Assembly (NCBI RefSeq): GCF_041435055.1
Contig: NZ_CP108002.1
Coordinates: 1,488,001-1,552,000 of the forward strand
Direction of reading: 5' to 3'
DNA: 64,000 bases
Origin: Streptomyces sp. NBC_00341
Lineage (GTDB): Bacteria > Actinomycetota > Actinomycetes > Streptomycetales > Streptomycetaceae
The notes beneath the pieces are model-generated. The model was not told the DNA's origin, made no database searches, and was given only the letters and a program-made list of their open reading frames with translations. Below, piece by piece: positions 8,927-16,367 of the stretch (positions are counted from its first letter, which is position 1; the number at the start of each line of letters is the position of its first letter). A program made the translations under genes and the position numbers.

Positions 8927-8967
8927 ATCGCGAGTTCTCAGAACCCGTCAACCGCGATGTATCGCGA
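8925..8967. promoter_or_regulatory. Candidate PadR operator
   Basis: The region holds a perfect dyad CGCGAT-GT-ATCGCG (8953-8966) and an extra TATCGCGA half at 8926-8933 overlapping the regulator's start codon. It lies in the 170-base gap between padR and the sigma factor gene. PadR repressors commonly bind A/T-flanked dyads next to their own promoter, so autoregulation is the simplest reading; the assignment is inferred. Confidence 0.5.
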
Positions 8968-9025
8968 AATCCACAGGGTGCGGAGGCGGGGCGTGGAAGT
9001 ATTCGCACACTTTCCCGTCCGCCGA

Positions 9026-9054
9026 CCAATCCGCACCGCCATCGGCTCCGAATC
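9026..9054 (+). promoter_or_regulatory. ECF (SigK-type) promoter of the sigma factor gene
   Basis: The sequence CCAATCC at 9026-9032 and CCGAATC at 9048-9054 are separated by exactly 15 bases. The same pair with the same spacing occurs upstream of the lipid operon and of the oxidoreductase gene. The -10 part equals the CCGAATC reported for mycobacterial SigK promoters, and the -35 resembles its CCATCC. This implies that the sigma factor transcribes its own gene. Confidence 0.75.
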
Positions 9055-9093
9055 ACCAGTGGAGACCGATGACCGTCCCGGGAGGAAGCCCGC

Positions 9094-9678
9094 GTGAAAG
9101 AAGCCGTGCACATCAGCGGACTGGCCTCGGCCGGACCCGACCTCCAGGAACTCCTGGGGATGGTGGCCAGAGGTGATCAGGACGCTTTCGCCCAGGTGTA
9201 CGAAGCTGTCTGCGGCCCGGTGCTCGGGCTGGTGAGAAGTGTCCTGCGCGATCCCGCCCAGTCGGAGGAGGTCGCACAGGAGGTGCTGGTGGAGGTGTGG
9301 CGCACCGCGCCCCGCTTTCAGGCGGCCCGCGGCAGCGCCATGAACTGGGTGCTGACGCTGGCCCATCACCGCGCCGTGGACCGGGTGCGCTCGGTGGAGG
9401 CGACGACGGCACGTGAGCACAAGGCGGCGCTGCTCGACCGCACCCCCGCCTTCGACGACGTCACCGAACAGGTCGAGAGCCGGCTGGAGCGGGAGCAGGT
9501 CCGCCGCTGTATGCGGACGCTCTCGGAACTGCAACGGGAATCCGTCACACTGGCGTACTACCGCGGACTGACCTATCGCGAGGTGGGCGAGCTGCTGGCG
9601 GTACCGCTCGGAACGATCAAGACTCGACTGCGCGACGGGCTGATCCGGCTGCGCGACTGCCTCGGGGTGAGCGCATGA
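9094..9678 (+). CDS. sigK: ECF RNA polymerase sigma factor, SigK type
   Basis: The 194-residue protein has only sigma regions 2 and 4, as ECF factors do. Region 2 (about 30-95) includes DAFAQVYEAVCGPVLGLV, SEEVAQEVLVEVWR and NWVLTLAHHRAVDRVR; region 4 (about 135-188) includes LSELQRESVTLAYYRGL and the HTH TYREVGELLAVPLGTIKTRL. The sequence type and the adjacent RskA-like gene place it with mycobacterial SigK. The GTG start at 9094 has GGGAGG 8 bases upstream. Its stop overlaps the next start as ATGA, so sigma and anti-sigma are made together. The name is assigned by domain type and synteny. Confidence 0.88.
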   Translation: MKEAVHISGLASAGPDLQELLGMVARGDQDAFAQVYEAVCGPVLGLVRSVLRDPAQSEEVAQEVLVEVWRTAPRFQAARGSAMNWVLTLAHHRAVDRVRSVEATTAREHKAALLDRTPAFDDVTEQVESRLEREQVRRCMRTLSELQRESVTLAYYRGLTYREVGELLAVPLGTIKTRLRDGLIRLRDCLGVSA

Positions 9679-10451
9679 GCAACGCCGGACTTCACACACT
9701 GACCGGGGCCTACGCCCTGCACGCGCTCCCGGAGACCGAGCGCCGGGAGTTCGAACGCCACCTGGGCGACTGCGAGGCCTGCTCCGTGGAGGTGCGGGAG
9801 CTGTCGGAGACCGCCACCCGGCTCGGCCTCGCCGTATCGGCCACGCCCTCGCGGGATCTGCGCGAGCGGGTGCTGCGGGAGATCACGACCGTACGCCAGG
9901 AGCCGCCGTCCAGCGGTCACCGCGCCCGCTCCGGCGGTACGGCGGGGCGGAACAGCGCGGCCAGGGCCGGGCGGTGGTCGAAGTTCGCGCTGGCCGCGTG
10001 CCTGGCGGCGGCGGCCGGATTCGGCGGCGTCGCCGTCTGGCAGAACCAGGAGGCGCAGGACGCCCGGTCCGAAGCCCGTGCCGGCGAGCAGCGGAGCGCC
10101 CAGGTGGCCGAGGTCATCTCGGCGCCCGACGCCCGTACGGATTCGGCCACGCTGAGCGACGGCGCGAAGGGCACCGTGGTGGTCTCCAAGAGCCAGAACC
10201 GGGCCGTGTTCCTGGCCTCGGGGCTGGCGGAGGCTCCCGGCGGCAAGGTCTACCAGCTGTGGTTCGAGGACAGCGGCACGATGCGCTCGGCAGGGCTGAT
10301 GCAGGCGACCGGCCCCTCCTCGACGACGTACGCGACCCTGCTCGACGGGCCGGTGGACGGCGCGACCGGGATGGGCGTCACCGTCGAGCCGGCGGGCGGC
10401 TCCGAACAGCCGACCTCCACACCGCTGGCACTGATGAAGCTGCCGGCCTGA
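9675..10451 (+). CDS. rskA: Membrane anti-sigma factor, RskA type
   Basis: This 258-residue protein has a cytoplasmic N-terminal anti-sigma domain with the zinc-type motif HLGDCEACSVEV (about residues 29-40), one membrane helix (KFALAACLAAAAGFGGVAVW, about 102-121), and an extracytoplasmic domain of the anti-sigma-K kind (TVVVSKSQNRAVFLASGL, KVYQLWFEDSG). It should hold the sigma factor inactive at the membrane until a signal triggers release, in the mycobacterial case by proteolysis. The 4-base overlap with the sigma gene gives coupled synthesis. A 19-bp hairpin follows directly. Confidence 0.88.
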   Translation: MSNAGLHTLTGAYALHALPETERREFERHLGDCEACSVEVRELSETATRLGLAVSATPSRDLRERVLREITTVRQEPPSSGHRARSGGTAGRNSAARAGRWSKFALAACLAAAAGFGGVAVWQNQEAQDARSEARAGEQRSAQVAEVISAPDARTDSATLSDGAKGTVVVSKSQNRAVFLASGLAEAPGGKVYQLWFEDSGTMRSAGLMQATGPSSTTYATLLDGPVDGATGMGVTVEPAGGSEQPTSTPLALMKLPA

Positions 10452-10458
10452 GACGGTG

Positions 10459-10501
10459 GCCCGGATCCGGCCGGAACAGAGCGTTCCGGCCGGATCCGGG
10501 C
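10459..10501. terminator. Hairpin terminator after the sigma/anti-sigma operon
   Basis: Perfect 19-bp arms at 10459-10477 and 10483-10501 (core CCGGATCCGGCCGGAAC) lie 8 bases after the anti-sigma stop. The following 209 bases up to the convergent DUF1295 gene show no convincing gene. Confidence 0.85.
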
Positions 10502-10710
10502 CGCATGAGCCGGGCCACTACGGGAACATGTCGTGAGCGGGACCGCCGGCCGCCACGCGGCGCGGGTCCCGCCCCCGGACGCGGTGGTCTCCGTACTCGC
10601 CCAGGGCAGGGTCGTCCCGGCGGGCCGGGGCCACTTCGCGGTGCTCACCCCGTACCTCCGCCGTTGGGAGGCGATGGAGGTACGGGGCCCACTGCACCGC
10701 GCCACGATCC

Positions 10711-11517
10711 CTAGGGCCTCCGTGGCGGCCGGGGGAAGAATCCGCTCGTCCTGGCGGTGTACTCGGCGAACCCGGGGCGCTCGGCCATATGCCGCTCCAG
10801 CAGGGCCTTTCCGCTGCCGCCGATGAGCAGGAAGCTCATCAGCACGGGCGCCACGACGGTGGCCGCGGCCGCCGCCGGTGCCTCGCAGACCATCAGGAAC
10901 AGGCCCCACCACACGCAGAAGTCACCGAAGTAGTTCGGATGCCGGGTCCAGGACCACAGCCCCCGGTCCATGATCCGCCCGCGGTTGGCCGGATCCGCCT
11001 TGAACCGGGCCAGCTGGTGGTCCCCCACCGCCTCGAAGCCGAGCCCGACCGCCCAGAGCGCGGTCCCCGCCCACACCAGGACCCCGGCCGGCCCCCGCAC
11101 GTACCCGGCCGCCTGCACCGGCAGCGAGATGAGCCAGACCAGCGCCCCCTGAAGCAGGTACACCTTCCGCAGGGCGTACAGCGCGGGGCTGCCCGGTGCT
11201 CTGGCAAGCATCGCCTCGTAGCGCGGGTCCTCCCCGTGCCCCCTCCCCCGGCGGGCGATGTGCCAGGCCAGCCGCAGCCCCCAGACCGCCGTCGCCACCG
11301 TGACCAGCAGCCGCCGGGTACCGTCCCCGCCGCCGCCCGCCGACATGGCGTACGAGACCAGCGCGACGGCGGTGAAGCCCAGGCCCCACGCGATGTCCAC
11401 GACGCGGTGCACGCCCTTGCGCAGCGCGACGGCGAAGGTGGCGAGCATGACGGCGAGGGCGGCGCCCGCGGCGGGCGCGAGGCCCTGTGCGAACGCCGCC
11501 CATCCGAAGCCGTTCAT
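10711..11517 (-). CDS. DUF1295 membrane enzyme (steroid 5-alpha-reductase/ICMT-like)
   Basis: A 268-residue integral membrane protein with about six hydrophobic segments. The C-terminal motif RGLWSWTRHPNYFGDFCVWWG is the hallmark of DUF1295 and the related isoprenylcysteine methyltransferase and 5-alpha-reductase fold, which act on lipid substrates with NADPH or SAM. It is the last gene of the five-gene leftward operon and overlaps the preceding gene by ATGA. In Mycobacterium tuberculosis the matching gene is Rv0446c, next to sigK. Its precise reaction is not known. Confidence 0.85.
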   Translation of the reverse strand: MNGFGWAAFAQGLAPAAGAALAVMLATFAVALRKGVHRVVDIAWGLGFTAVALVSYAMSAGGGGDGTRRLLVTVATAVWGLRLAWHIARRGRGHGEDPRYEAMLARAPGSPALYALRKVYLLQGALVWLISLPVQAAGYVRGPAGVLVWAGTALWAVGLGFEAVGDHQLARFKADPANRGRIMDRGLWSWTRHPNYFGDFCVWWGLFLMVCEAPAAAAATVVAPVLMSFLLIGGSGKALLERHMAERPGFAEYTARTSGFFPRPPRRP

Positions 11518-12881
11518 CCGGTGGCCCCGGCCGTCATGCCGTCGCGGGCGGGCGGTACCGCCGCCGGATCGGCGTACCAGCCCCGCCGGGTGGCGGGCAT
11601 CCCGGCGGTGCCGGTCTCCTCCGGCCGTACGGAGAGGATCTGGTCGACGCCCATCCGCCGTTCCTCGAAGACGAGGGCGCCACCGGCCAGGTAGAGCCGC
11701 CACACCCGTACGGTCTCCTCGCCGACCAGGTCGACGAACTCCTGCTGCTTCAGCTCCAGGGTCTCCCGCCACGCGTCGATGGTCCGTACGTAGTGCTCAC
11801 GCAGCCCCTCGACGTCACGTACTTCGAGTCCGGCGCCCTCCAGCAGCGCGACTGTCTCACCGAGCGGGCGCATGTGCATGTCGGGTGCGATGTACGACTC
11901 GATGAACGCGCCGCCGCCCGGGGCGTCGCGGCCCCGGGACATCTGCTGGACCAGCACCCGGCCGTGCGGGCGGACCATGGCGTGCAGCGTCGCGGTGAAG
12001 GCGGGGTACTCGGCGTCACCGACGTGTTCGCCCATCTCGATGGTGGACACCGCGTCGTATCCGCCCTCGTGGCCCGGGGTTCGGCCGATGTCCCGGTAGT
12101 CGCAGCAGCGGACCTCCACCAGGTGCTCCAGGCCCCGTGCCGCCACCTGCGCGCGGACGTGGGCGGCCTGCTCCCGGGCGAGGGTGACGGCGGTGACGCG
12201 GACGCCGTGCCGCTGGGCGGCGTACAGGGTCAGCGATCCCCAGCCGCAGCCGATGTCGAGCAGCCGCGCCCCGGGGCGCAGGTCCAGCTTCCGGCAGATG
12301 AGTTCGAGCTTGTCGTGCTGGGCGTCGACGGCCGCGTAGCCGGGTGCGTCACTGGTCCAGTAACCGCAGGAGTAGGCCATCGTCTCGTCGAGGAGCAGGG
12401 CGTAGAAGTCGTTGGAGAGGTCGTAGTGGTGGCTGATCGCCGCCCGGTCTCGGGACTTGCTGTGCAGGGCGCCGTGGAGTCCCGCGCGGGCGGCGGGGAC
12501 CGGCGGCCGGGGGCCCACCGCGCCCAGGCGCAGTGCGGTGCCGGCGGCCCGGAGCCGGTCCCCGACACCGGGCCGCGGCGCGCGCAGTCCGCGCTCGCGT
12601 ACCGCGTGGCGGATCGCCCGCAGGGCCTCGGCCAGGTCGCCCTCGACCTCGACGTCACCGGTGATGTACGCCTCGGCGAGGCCCAGTTCGCCCGGTGCCC
12701 AGAGCAGCCGGCGCAGCGCCCGCCGGGACCGGACGTGGACCAGGGGGCCGTCGGCGGCGCCGGTCTCGCTGCCGTCCCACATCCGCACCCTGACCGGGAG
12801 GGGTCCGCCGAGCAGCTGTTCGACGAGGGGTTCGAGGCGCTGGGCGGCGCCGGTCGTCTGCTGGTTGCCGGTAAGAGTCAT
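11514..12881 (-). CDS. Cyclopropane-fatty-acid-synthase-like methyltransferase (second copy)
   Basis: The 455-residue protein has an N-terminal lipid-binding region and a SAM methyltransferase domain with HHYDLSNDFYALLLDETMAYS and the SAM loop LLDIGCGWGSLTLYAA. It keeps EMGEHVG but replaces the IHKYIFPGG segment of ordinary cyclopropane synthases with IESYIAPDM, which alters the area around a catalytic histidine and bicarbonate pocket. It may therefore make methyl-branched rather than cyclopropane acids; mycobacterial UfaA1 (Rv0447c) holds the equivalent position. The start ATG (12881) shares one base with the stop of the upstream paralogue, with AGGAAA as ribosome site. Confidence 0.87.
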   Translation of the reverse strand: MTLTGNQQTTGAAQRLEPLVEQLLGGPLPVRVRMWDGSETGAADGPLVHVRSRRALRRLLWAPGELGLAEAYITGDVEVEGDLAEALRAIRHAVRERGLRAPRPGVGDRLRAAGTALRLGAVGPRPPVPAARAGLHGALHSKSRDRAAISHHYDLSNDFYALLLDETMAYSCGYWTSDAPGYAAVDAQHDKLELICRKLDLRPGARLLDIGCGWGSLTLYAAQRHGVRVTAVTLAREQAAHVRAQVAARGLEHLVEVRCCDYRDIGRTPGHEGGYDAVSTIEMGEHVGDAEYPAFTATLHAMVRPHGRVLVQQMSRGRDAPGGGAFIESYIAPDMHMRPLGETVALLEGAGLEVRDVEGLREHYVRTIDAWRETLELKQQEFVDLVGEETVRVWRLYLAGGALVFEERRMGVDQILSVRPEETGTAGMPATRRGWYADPAAVPPARDGMTAGATG

Positions 12882-14206
12882 CACGCCGTTTCCTGACGGG
12901 TCAGCAGCAGTTGCCGCACATGGAGGTAGCCGGAGCGGAATCCCGCCTCGGAGTAGGCCAGATAGAAGGTCCACATGCGGCGGAAGACCGCGTCGAAGCC
13001 GAGTGCGTCGACTTCCGCCGTCCGTTCGGTGAACCGTTCGCGCCACAGCCGCAGCGTCTCGGCGTAGTGGGTGCCGAAGTCGTCGCACCGGTCGATGCGC
13101 AGGCCGGTGTGTTCGGCCGTGACCTCCGCCATGGCCTCGACGGACGGCAGGAGTCCGCCGGGGAAGATGTACTTGTGGATCCAGGTGAAGGTGGTCCGGG
13201 AGGCGCGCATCCGGTCGTCCGGCATGGTGATGGCCTGGAGGGCGATGCGGCCGCCGGGGGCCAGCCGCTCCTCCAGCGTCCGGAAGTAGACCGGCCAGTA
13301 CTCCGCGCCGACCGCCTCGATCATCTCGACGCTGACCACCGCGTCGTAACTCCCCTCGACGCTGCGGTAGTCGCAGAGCCTGACCTCGGCCCGGTCCGCG
13401 TACCCGGCCTCGCTGATCCTGCGGCGGGCCAGGTCCCGCTGTTCGGCGGAGAGGGTGACGGAGAGGACGCGAGCCCCTCGGGCGGCGGCCCTGATCGCCA
13501 GTTCTCCCCAGCCGGTGCCGATTTCGAGGAGTTCGGTGCCGGGTCCGACCCCGGCCAGGTCGAGCAGCCGGTCGATCTTGCGGTGCTGTGCGGCGGGCAG
13601 CGCCTCGGCGTCCGCGGGGAAGCTGCGGAAGACGGCGGACGAGTAGCTGAGGGTCTCGTCGAGGAAGAGCGCGAAGAGTTCGTTGGACAGGTCGTAGTGG
13701 TGGCTGATGTTGTCCCGGGCGCCTTCCGGGGTGCCGAGCTGTTCGGCGGGCCGGCGTCCTGCCCAGAGTCCGCGCAGCTTCTGGAGGGGCTGCGGGATCA
13801 GGGTGGCGACGTGCCCGGCGAGGACCGTGAGGACGCCCACCGGGTCGGGCGAGTCCCATTCGCCCGCCATGTACGACTCCCCGAAGCCGATCAGGCCGTT
13901 CACGCCGATCCTGCGGAAGAAGGCGTCGGGGTCGCGGATGTCCATCAGGGGGCCGCCGAGGCCGATGTCCTCCTGTCCGGCGAGCCGGGCGCGCAGCGGG
14001 AGCCGGGCCAGTGCGTGGCGTACGAGCCGGCGCGCGACGGCGGTCCGCAGCCGGGACGCGTGCGGCGGCCGGGCGATGTCCGGCCAGCGCTCGGGGTCGG
14101 CGTCCGGGACGTGCGCCGGGGACGGGGCGGGGAATACCGATGACGGGGCGGCCGCCGGGGGCGAGGTGGCCGGGGACGACGGGGAGTGGGACGTGGACAC
14201 GCTCAC
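12881..14206 (-). CDS. Cyclopropane-fatty-acid-phospholipid synthase (first copy)
   Basis: The 441-residue enzyme methylates the double bond of membrane phospholipid acyl chains using SAM. After a Pro/Ser-rich lead of about 45 residues comes the family core: NISHHYDLSNELFALFLDETLSYSSA, the SAM loop LLEIGTGWGELAIRA, the catalytic stretch SVEMIEAVG and the family-typical WIHKYIFPGG. It therefore looks like the conventional member of the pair. The GTG start at 14206 overlaps the DUF1365 stop by GTGA and is preceded by GGAAGGA. It works on the same lipids as its operon partners. Confidence 0.88.
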   Translation of the reverse strand: MSVSTSHSPSSPATSPPAAAPSSVFPAPSPAHVPDADPERWPDIARPPHASRLRTAVARRLVRHALARLPLRARLAGQEDIGLGGPLMDIRDPDAFFRRIGVNGLIGFGESYMAGEWDSPDPVGVLTVLAGHVATLIPQPLQKLRGLWAGRRPAEQLGTPEGARDNISHHYDLSNELFALFLDETLSYSSAVFRSFPADAEALPAAQHRKIDRLLDLAGVGPGTELLEIGTGWGELAIRAAARGARVLSVTLSAEQRDLARRRISEAGYADRAEVRLCDYRSVEGSYDAVVSVEMIEAVGAEYWPVYFRTLEERLAPGGRIALQAITMPDDRMRASRTTFTWIHKYIFPGGLLPSVEAMAEVTAEHTGLRIDRCDDFGTHYAETLRLWRERFTERTAEVDALGFDAVFRRMWTFYLAYSEAGFRSGYLHVRQLLLTRQETA

Positions 14207-14925
14207 TGCATTCCTTCCTGAACGGTGTGGCGGGGACGGGGCCGCACGGGCAGTCCGCGCAGCAGGAGGCGGATTCCGTGCAGCCGGATGGCGATCGAGA
14301 CGACCGCCGTGGACCAGGGGTGGCGCAGCGCCAGGCGGAGCAGTACGCGCGGGGTCACCGGGCGTCGCACTCCGCGCACGGTGGCGGTGAAGGGCCGCAT
14401 GCCGGACCGTTCCAGATGCACCGCCAGTTCGAGCCGGGGTCCGGGCTCCGGGAGCCGCATCCGGTAGGCGCCGTCGACGCCGAAGAACGGCGAGACGTAG
14501 AACTCCTTCTCGGTGGAGGCCCGTCCGGCGGTGTCGGGGCGCAGCAAGTAGCAGTGCCGTTCGCCGTAGGTGTTGTGCACCTCCGCGACCGTGCAGAGCG
14601 GGGTGCCGTCGGCGCGGCGGCACCAGTAGACGGTCAGCGGGTTGAAGACGTGGCCGAACACCCGGGCCTGGGTGAGCATCCGCACCGTTCCGTCGGCGAG
14701 GTCGACGCCGTTCGCGGCCAGGAAGCGGCTCAGACCGGCCCGGATGGTGGGGGCCGTGCCGCCGAAGTGGTCGCGCGGGTCGAAGCGGGCCAGGACGCGC
14801 AGGGCCGCGGGCAGCGGCGGCGGTCCGTCCGGGTCGATCAGCCACAGGTAGGTGCGGTGCCGGAAGGCGTACGTGACGGGCGCGGACCGTACGTGGGCGA
14901 TGGTGCACGGGTAGAGGGCGTTCAC
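14203..14925 (-). CDS. DUF1365 protein
   Basis: The 240-residue product fits the DUF1365 family: LYPCTIAHVRSAPVTYAFRHRTYLWLID at the N-terminus, then FNPLTVYWC and AEVHNTYGERHCYLL. The family is nearly always encoded beside a cyclopropane-synthase-like enzyme and an amine-oxidase-like flavoprotein, as here, and is thought to act in fatty-acyl modification; no reaction is proven. Its GTG start overlaps the upstream flavoprotein stop by GTGA. The M. tuberculosis counterpart by position is Rv0448c. Confidence 0.85.
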   Translation of the reverse strand: MNALYPCTIAHVRSAPVTYAFRHRTYLWLIDPDGPPPLPAALRVLARFDPRDHFGGTAPTIRAGLSRFLAANGVDLADGTVRMLTQARVFGHVFNPLTVYWCRRADGTPLCTVAEVHNTYGERHCYLLRPDTAGRASTEKEFYVSPFFGVDGAYRMRLPEPGPRLELAVHLERSGMRPFTATVRGVRRPVTPRVLLRLALRHPWSTAVVSIAIRLHGIRLLLRGLPVRPRPRHTVQEGMQ

Positions 14926-16196
14926 CAGTCCACCCCCAGGCTCCTGGCCGCGTCCGCCCCCGAGCGGCAGCCGTCCTCGTGGAATCCCCAGCCGTGGTAC
15001 GCCCCCGCGTAGGCGGTGCGCGGTCCTGACAGGGCGGGCAGCCTGCCCTGCGCCGCGACCGACTCCGGGGTGTAGACGGGGTGTTCGTACACCATGCGGG
15101 CGCGGACCAGTCCGGGGGCGACGCGGTCCGCGCCGTTCAGCGTGACGACGAAGGTCTCCGGGGCGTCGAGCCGCTGGAGCCGGTTCATGTCGTAGCTGAC
15201 GGTGACATGGTCGGGGCTCGCGGTGCAGGACGGCATCAGGTAGTTCCAGGAGGCGCGGGCCCCTGGGGCACTCGGCAGCAGCCGGGTGTCGGTGTGCAGG
15301 AGGGTGGGGTTGCGGGAGTAGCGGAACGCGCCGAGGGTGTCGCGCTCCTCGTCCGTGGGGTCTGCGAGCAGGCGCAGCGCCTGGTCGGGGTGGGTGGCGA
15401 CGACGACGGAGTCGAACTGCTCCGTGGTGTCGTCGGCGGTGGTGATCTCCACGCCGTCGGGGTGCCGGCGCACCGAACGGACCGGGGTCGAGGTGCGGAC
15501 GGCTCCGAGCTCCTTGGTGACCCGTTCCACGTAGGCGCCCGATCCGCCGGTGACGGTCCGCCACACCGGGGAGCCGCTGACCGAGAGCAGCCCGTGGTGG
15601 TCGAGGAAGCGGAAGAGGTAGCGGGCCGGGTAACGCATCGCCGTCACCGGGTCGCAGGACCAGACCGCGGAGACGAGCGGGGTCAGGAAGTGGGCCGTGA
15701 AGTAAGGCGAGAAGCGGCCCCGGGCGGCGAACTCGCCCAGCGTCATGGTGTCCGCGCCGGGTCCGCCGTCCGCCAGCAGGCGCCGGGCGGACCGGTGGAA
15801 GCGGGGCACCGCCGCCAGCATCCGCAGGTAGGCCGGATTGCGGACCGCCCCCGGCCGGGCGATGAGGCCCGCCGCGCCGCGGGCGCCCGCGTACTGAAGT
15901 GCGCAGCCCTCGCACCGCACGGACATGCTCATCTCCGACTCCTGCGTGGCGACGCCGAGTTCCGCGAAGAGCCGCAGGAGGTGCGGGTAGGTGCGCCGGT
16001 TGTGCACGATGAACCCGGAGTCCACCCGGTGGACGCGGCCGTCCGACGCGGGCAGTTCGTGGGTGTGCGCGTGGCCGCCCACCCGGCTGTCCGCCTCGAA
16101 CAGCGTCACGTCGTGGGCCGTCCGCAGGATGTGGGCGGCCGTCAGTCCGGCCACCCCGCTGCCCACCACGGCTGTCCGTCGCCGCATCCCTGTCAT
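14922..16196 (-). CDS. FAD-dependent amine-oxidase-like oxidoreductase
   Basis: The 424-residue flavoprotein opens with a dinucleotide-binding fold (RRTAVVGSGVAGLTAAHIL, residues 5-23) followed by TLFEADSRVGGHAHTH, the GG doublet motif of amine-oxidase/desaturase flavoenzymes. The C-terminus (YAGAYHGWGFHEDGC) is family-typical. It heads the five-gene lipid operon and likely oxidises or reduces the acyl chain together with the methyltransferases; the mycobacterial match is Rv0449c. GGGAG supports the ATG at 16196; an ATG nine codons upstream (16223) with GAAGGA is equally possible. Confidence 0.86.
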   Translation of the reverse strand: MTGMRRRTAVVGSGVAGLTAAHILRTAHDVTLFEADSRVGGHAHTHELPASDGRVHRVDSGFIVHNRRTYPHLLRLFAELGVATQESEMSMSVRCEGCALQYAGARGAAGLIARPGAVRNPAYLRMLAAVPRFHRSARRLLADGGPGADTMTLGEFAARGRFSPYFTAHFLTPLVSAVWSCDPVTAMRYPARYLFRFLDHHGLLSVSGSPVWRTVTGGSGAYVERVTKELGAVRTSTPVRSVRRHPDGVEITTADDTTEQFDSVVVATHPDQALRLLADPTDEERDTLGAFRYSRNPTLLHTDTRLLPSAPGARASWNYLMPSCTASPDHVTVSYDMNRLQRLDAPETFVVTLNGADRVAPGLVRARMVYEHPVYTPESVAAQGRLPALSGPRTAYAGAYHGWGFHEDGCRSGADAARSLGVDW

Positions 16197-16270
16197 ACCG
16201 CTCCCTTCGAGCACCGGCGCCATCACCCGTCCTTCTGTTTCCGGGGCAGCGGCGGATGCCTCTCGCGTGT

Positions 16271-16299
16271 GATTCGTTGCAGGTCGCACCGTGGATTGG
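16271..16299 (-). promoter_or_regulatory. ECF (SigK-type) promoter of the lipid operon
   Basis: On the minus strand the sequence reads CCAATCC (16299-16293), 15 bases, then ACGAATC (16277-16271). Only the first base of the -10 differs from the two other sites in this locus. The expected transcript start is about 40-70 bases before the FAD oxidoreductase start codon. Confidence 0.7.
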
Positions 16300-16332
16300 C
16301 GGTGATCCGCTCTCATCCATTCGGGTGAGGGA

Positions 16333-16361
16333 CCAATCCGCCGGGCGACCGGCTCCGAATC
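16333..16361 (+). promoter_or_regulatory. ECF (SigK-type) promoter of the molybdopterin oxidoreductase
   Basis: GACCAATCC ending at 16339 and GGCTCCGAATC ending at 16361 repeat the sigma-gene promoter almost base for base, with the same 15-base spacer between CCAATCC and CCGAATC. The -10 ends only 6 bases before the GTG start codon, so transcription should begin at or beside the start codon. Confidence 0.75.
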
Positions 16362-16367
16362 CCCGGT

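Noticed and set aside
10533..10826. Possible small plus-strand gene after the sigma/anti-sigma operon
   Set aside because: It runs into the convergent DUF1295 gene, lacks a ribosome site and shows no familiar motif; it also lies behind a strong terminator.
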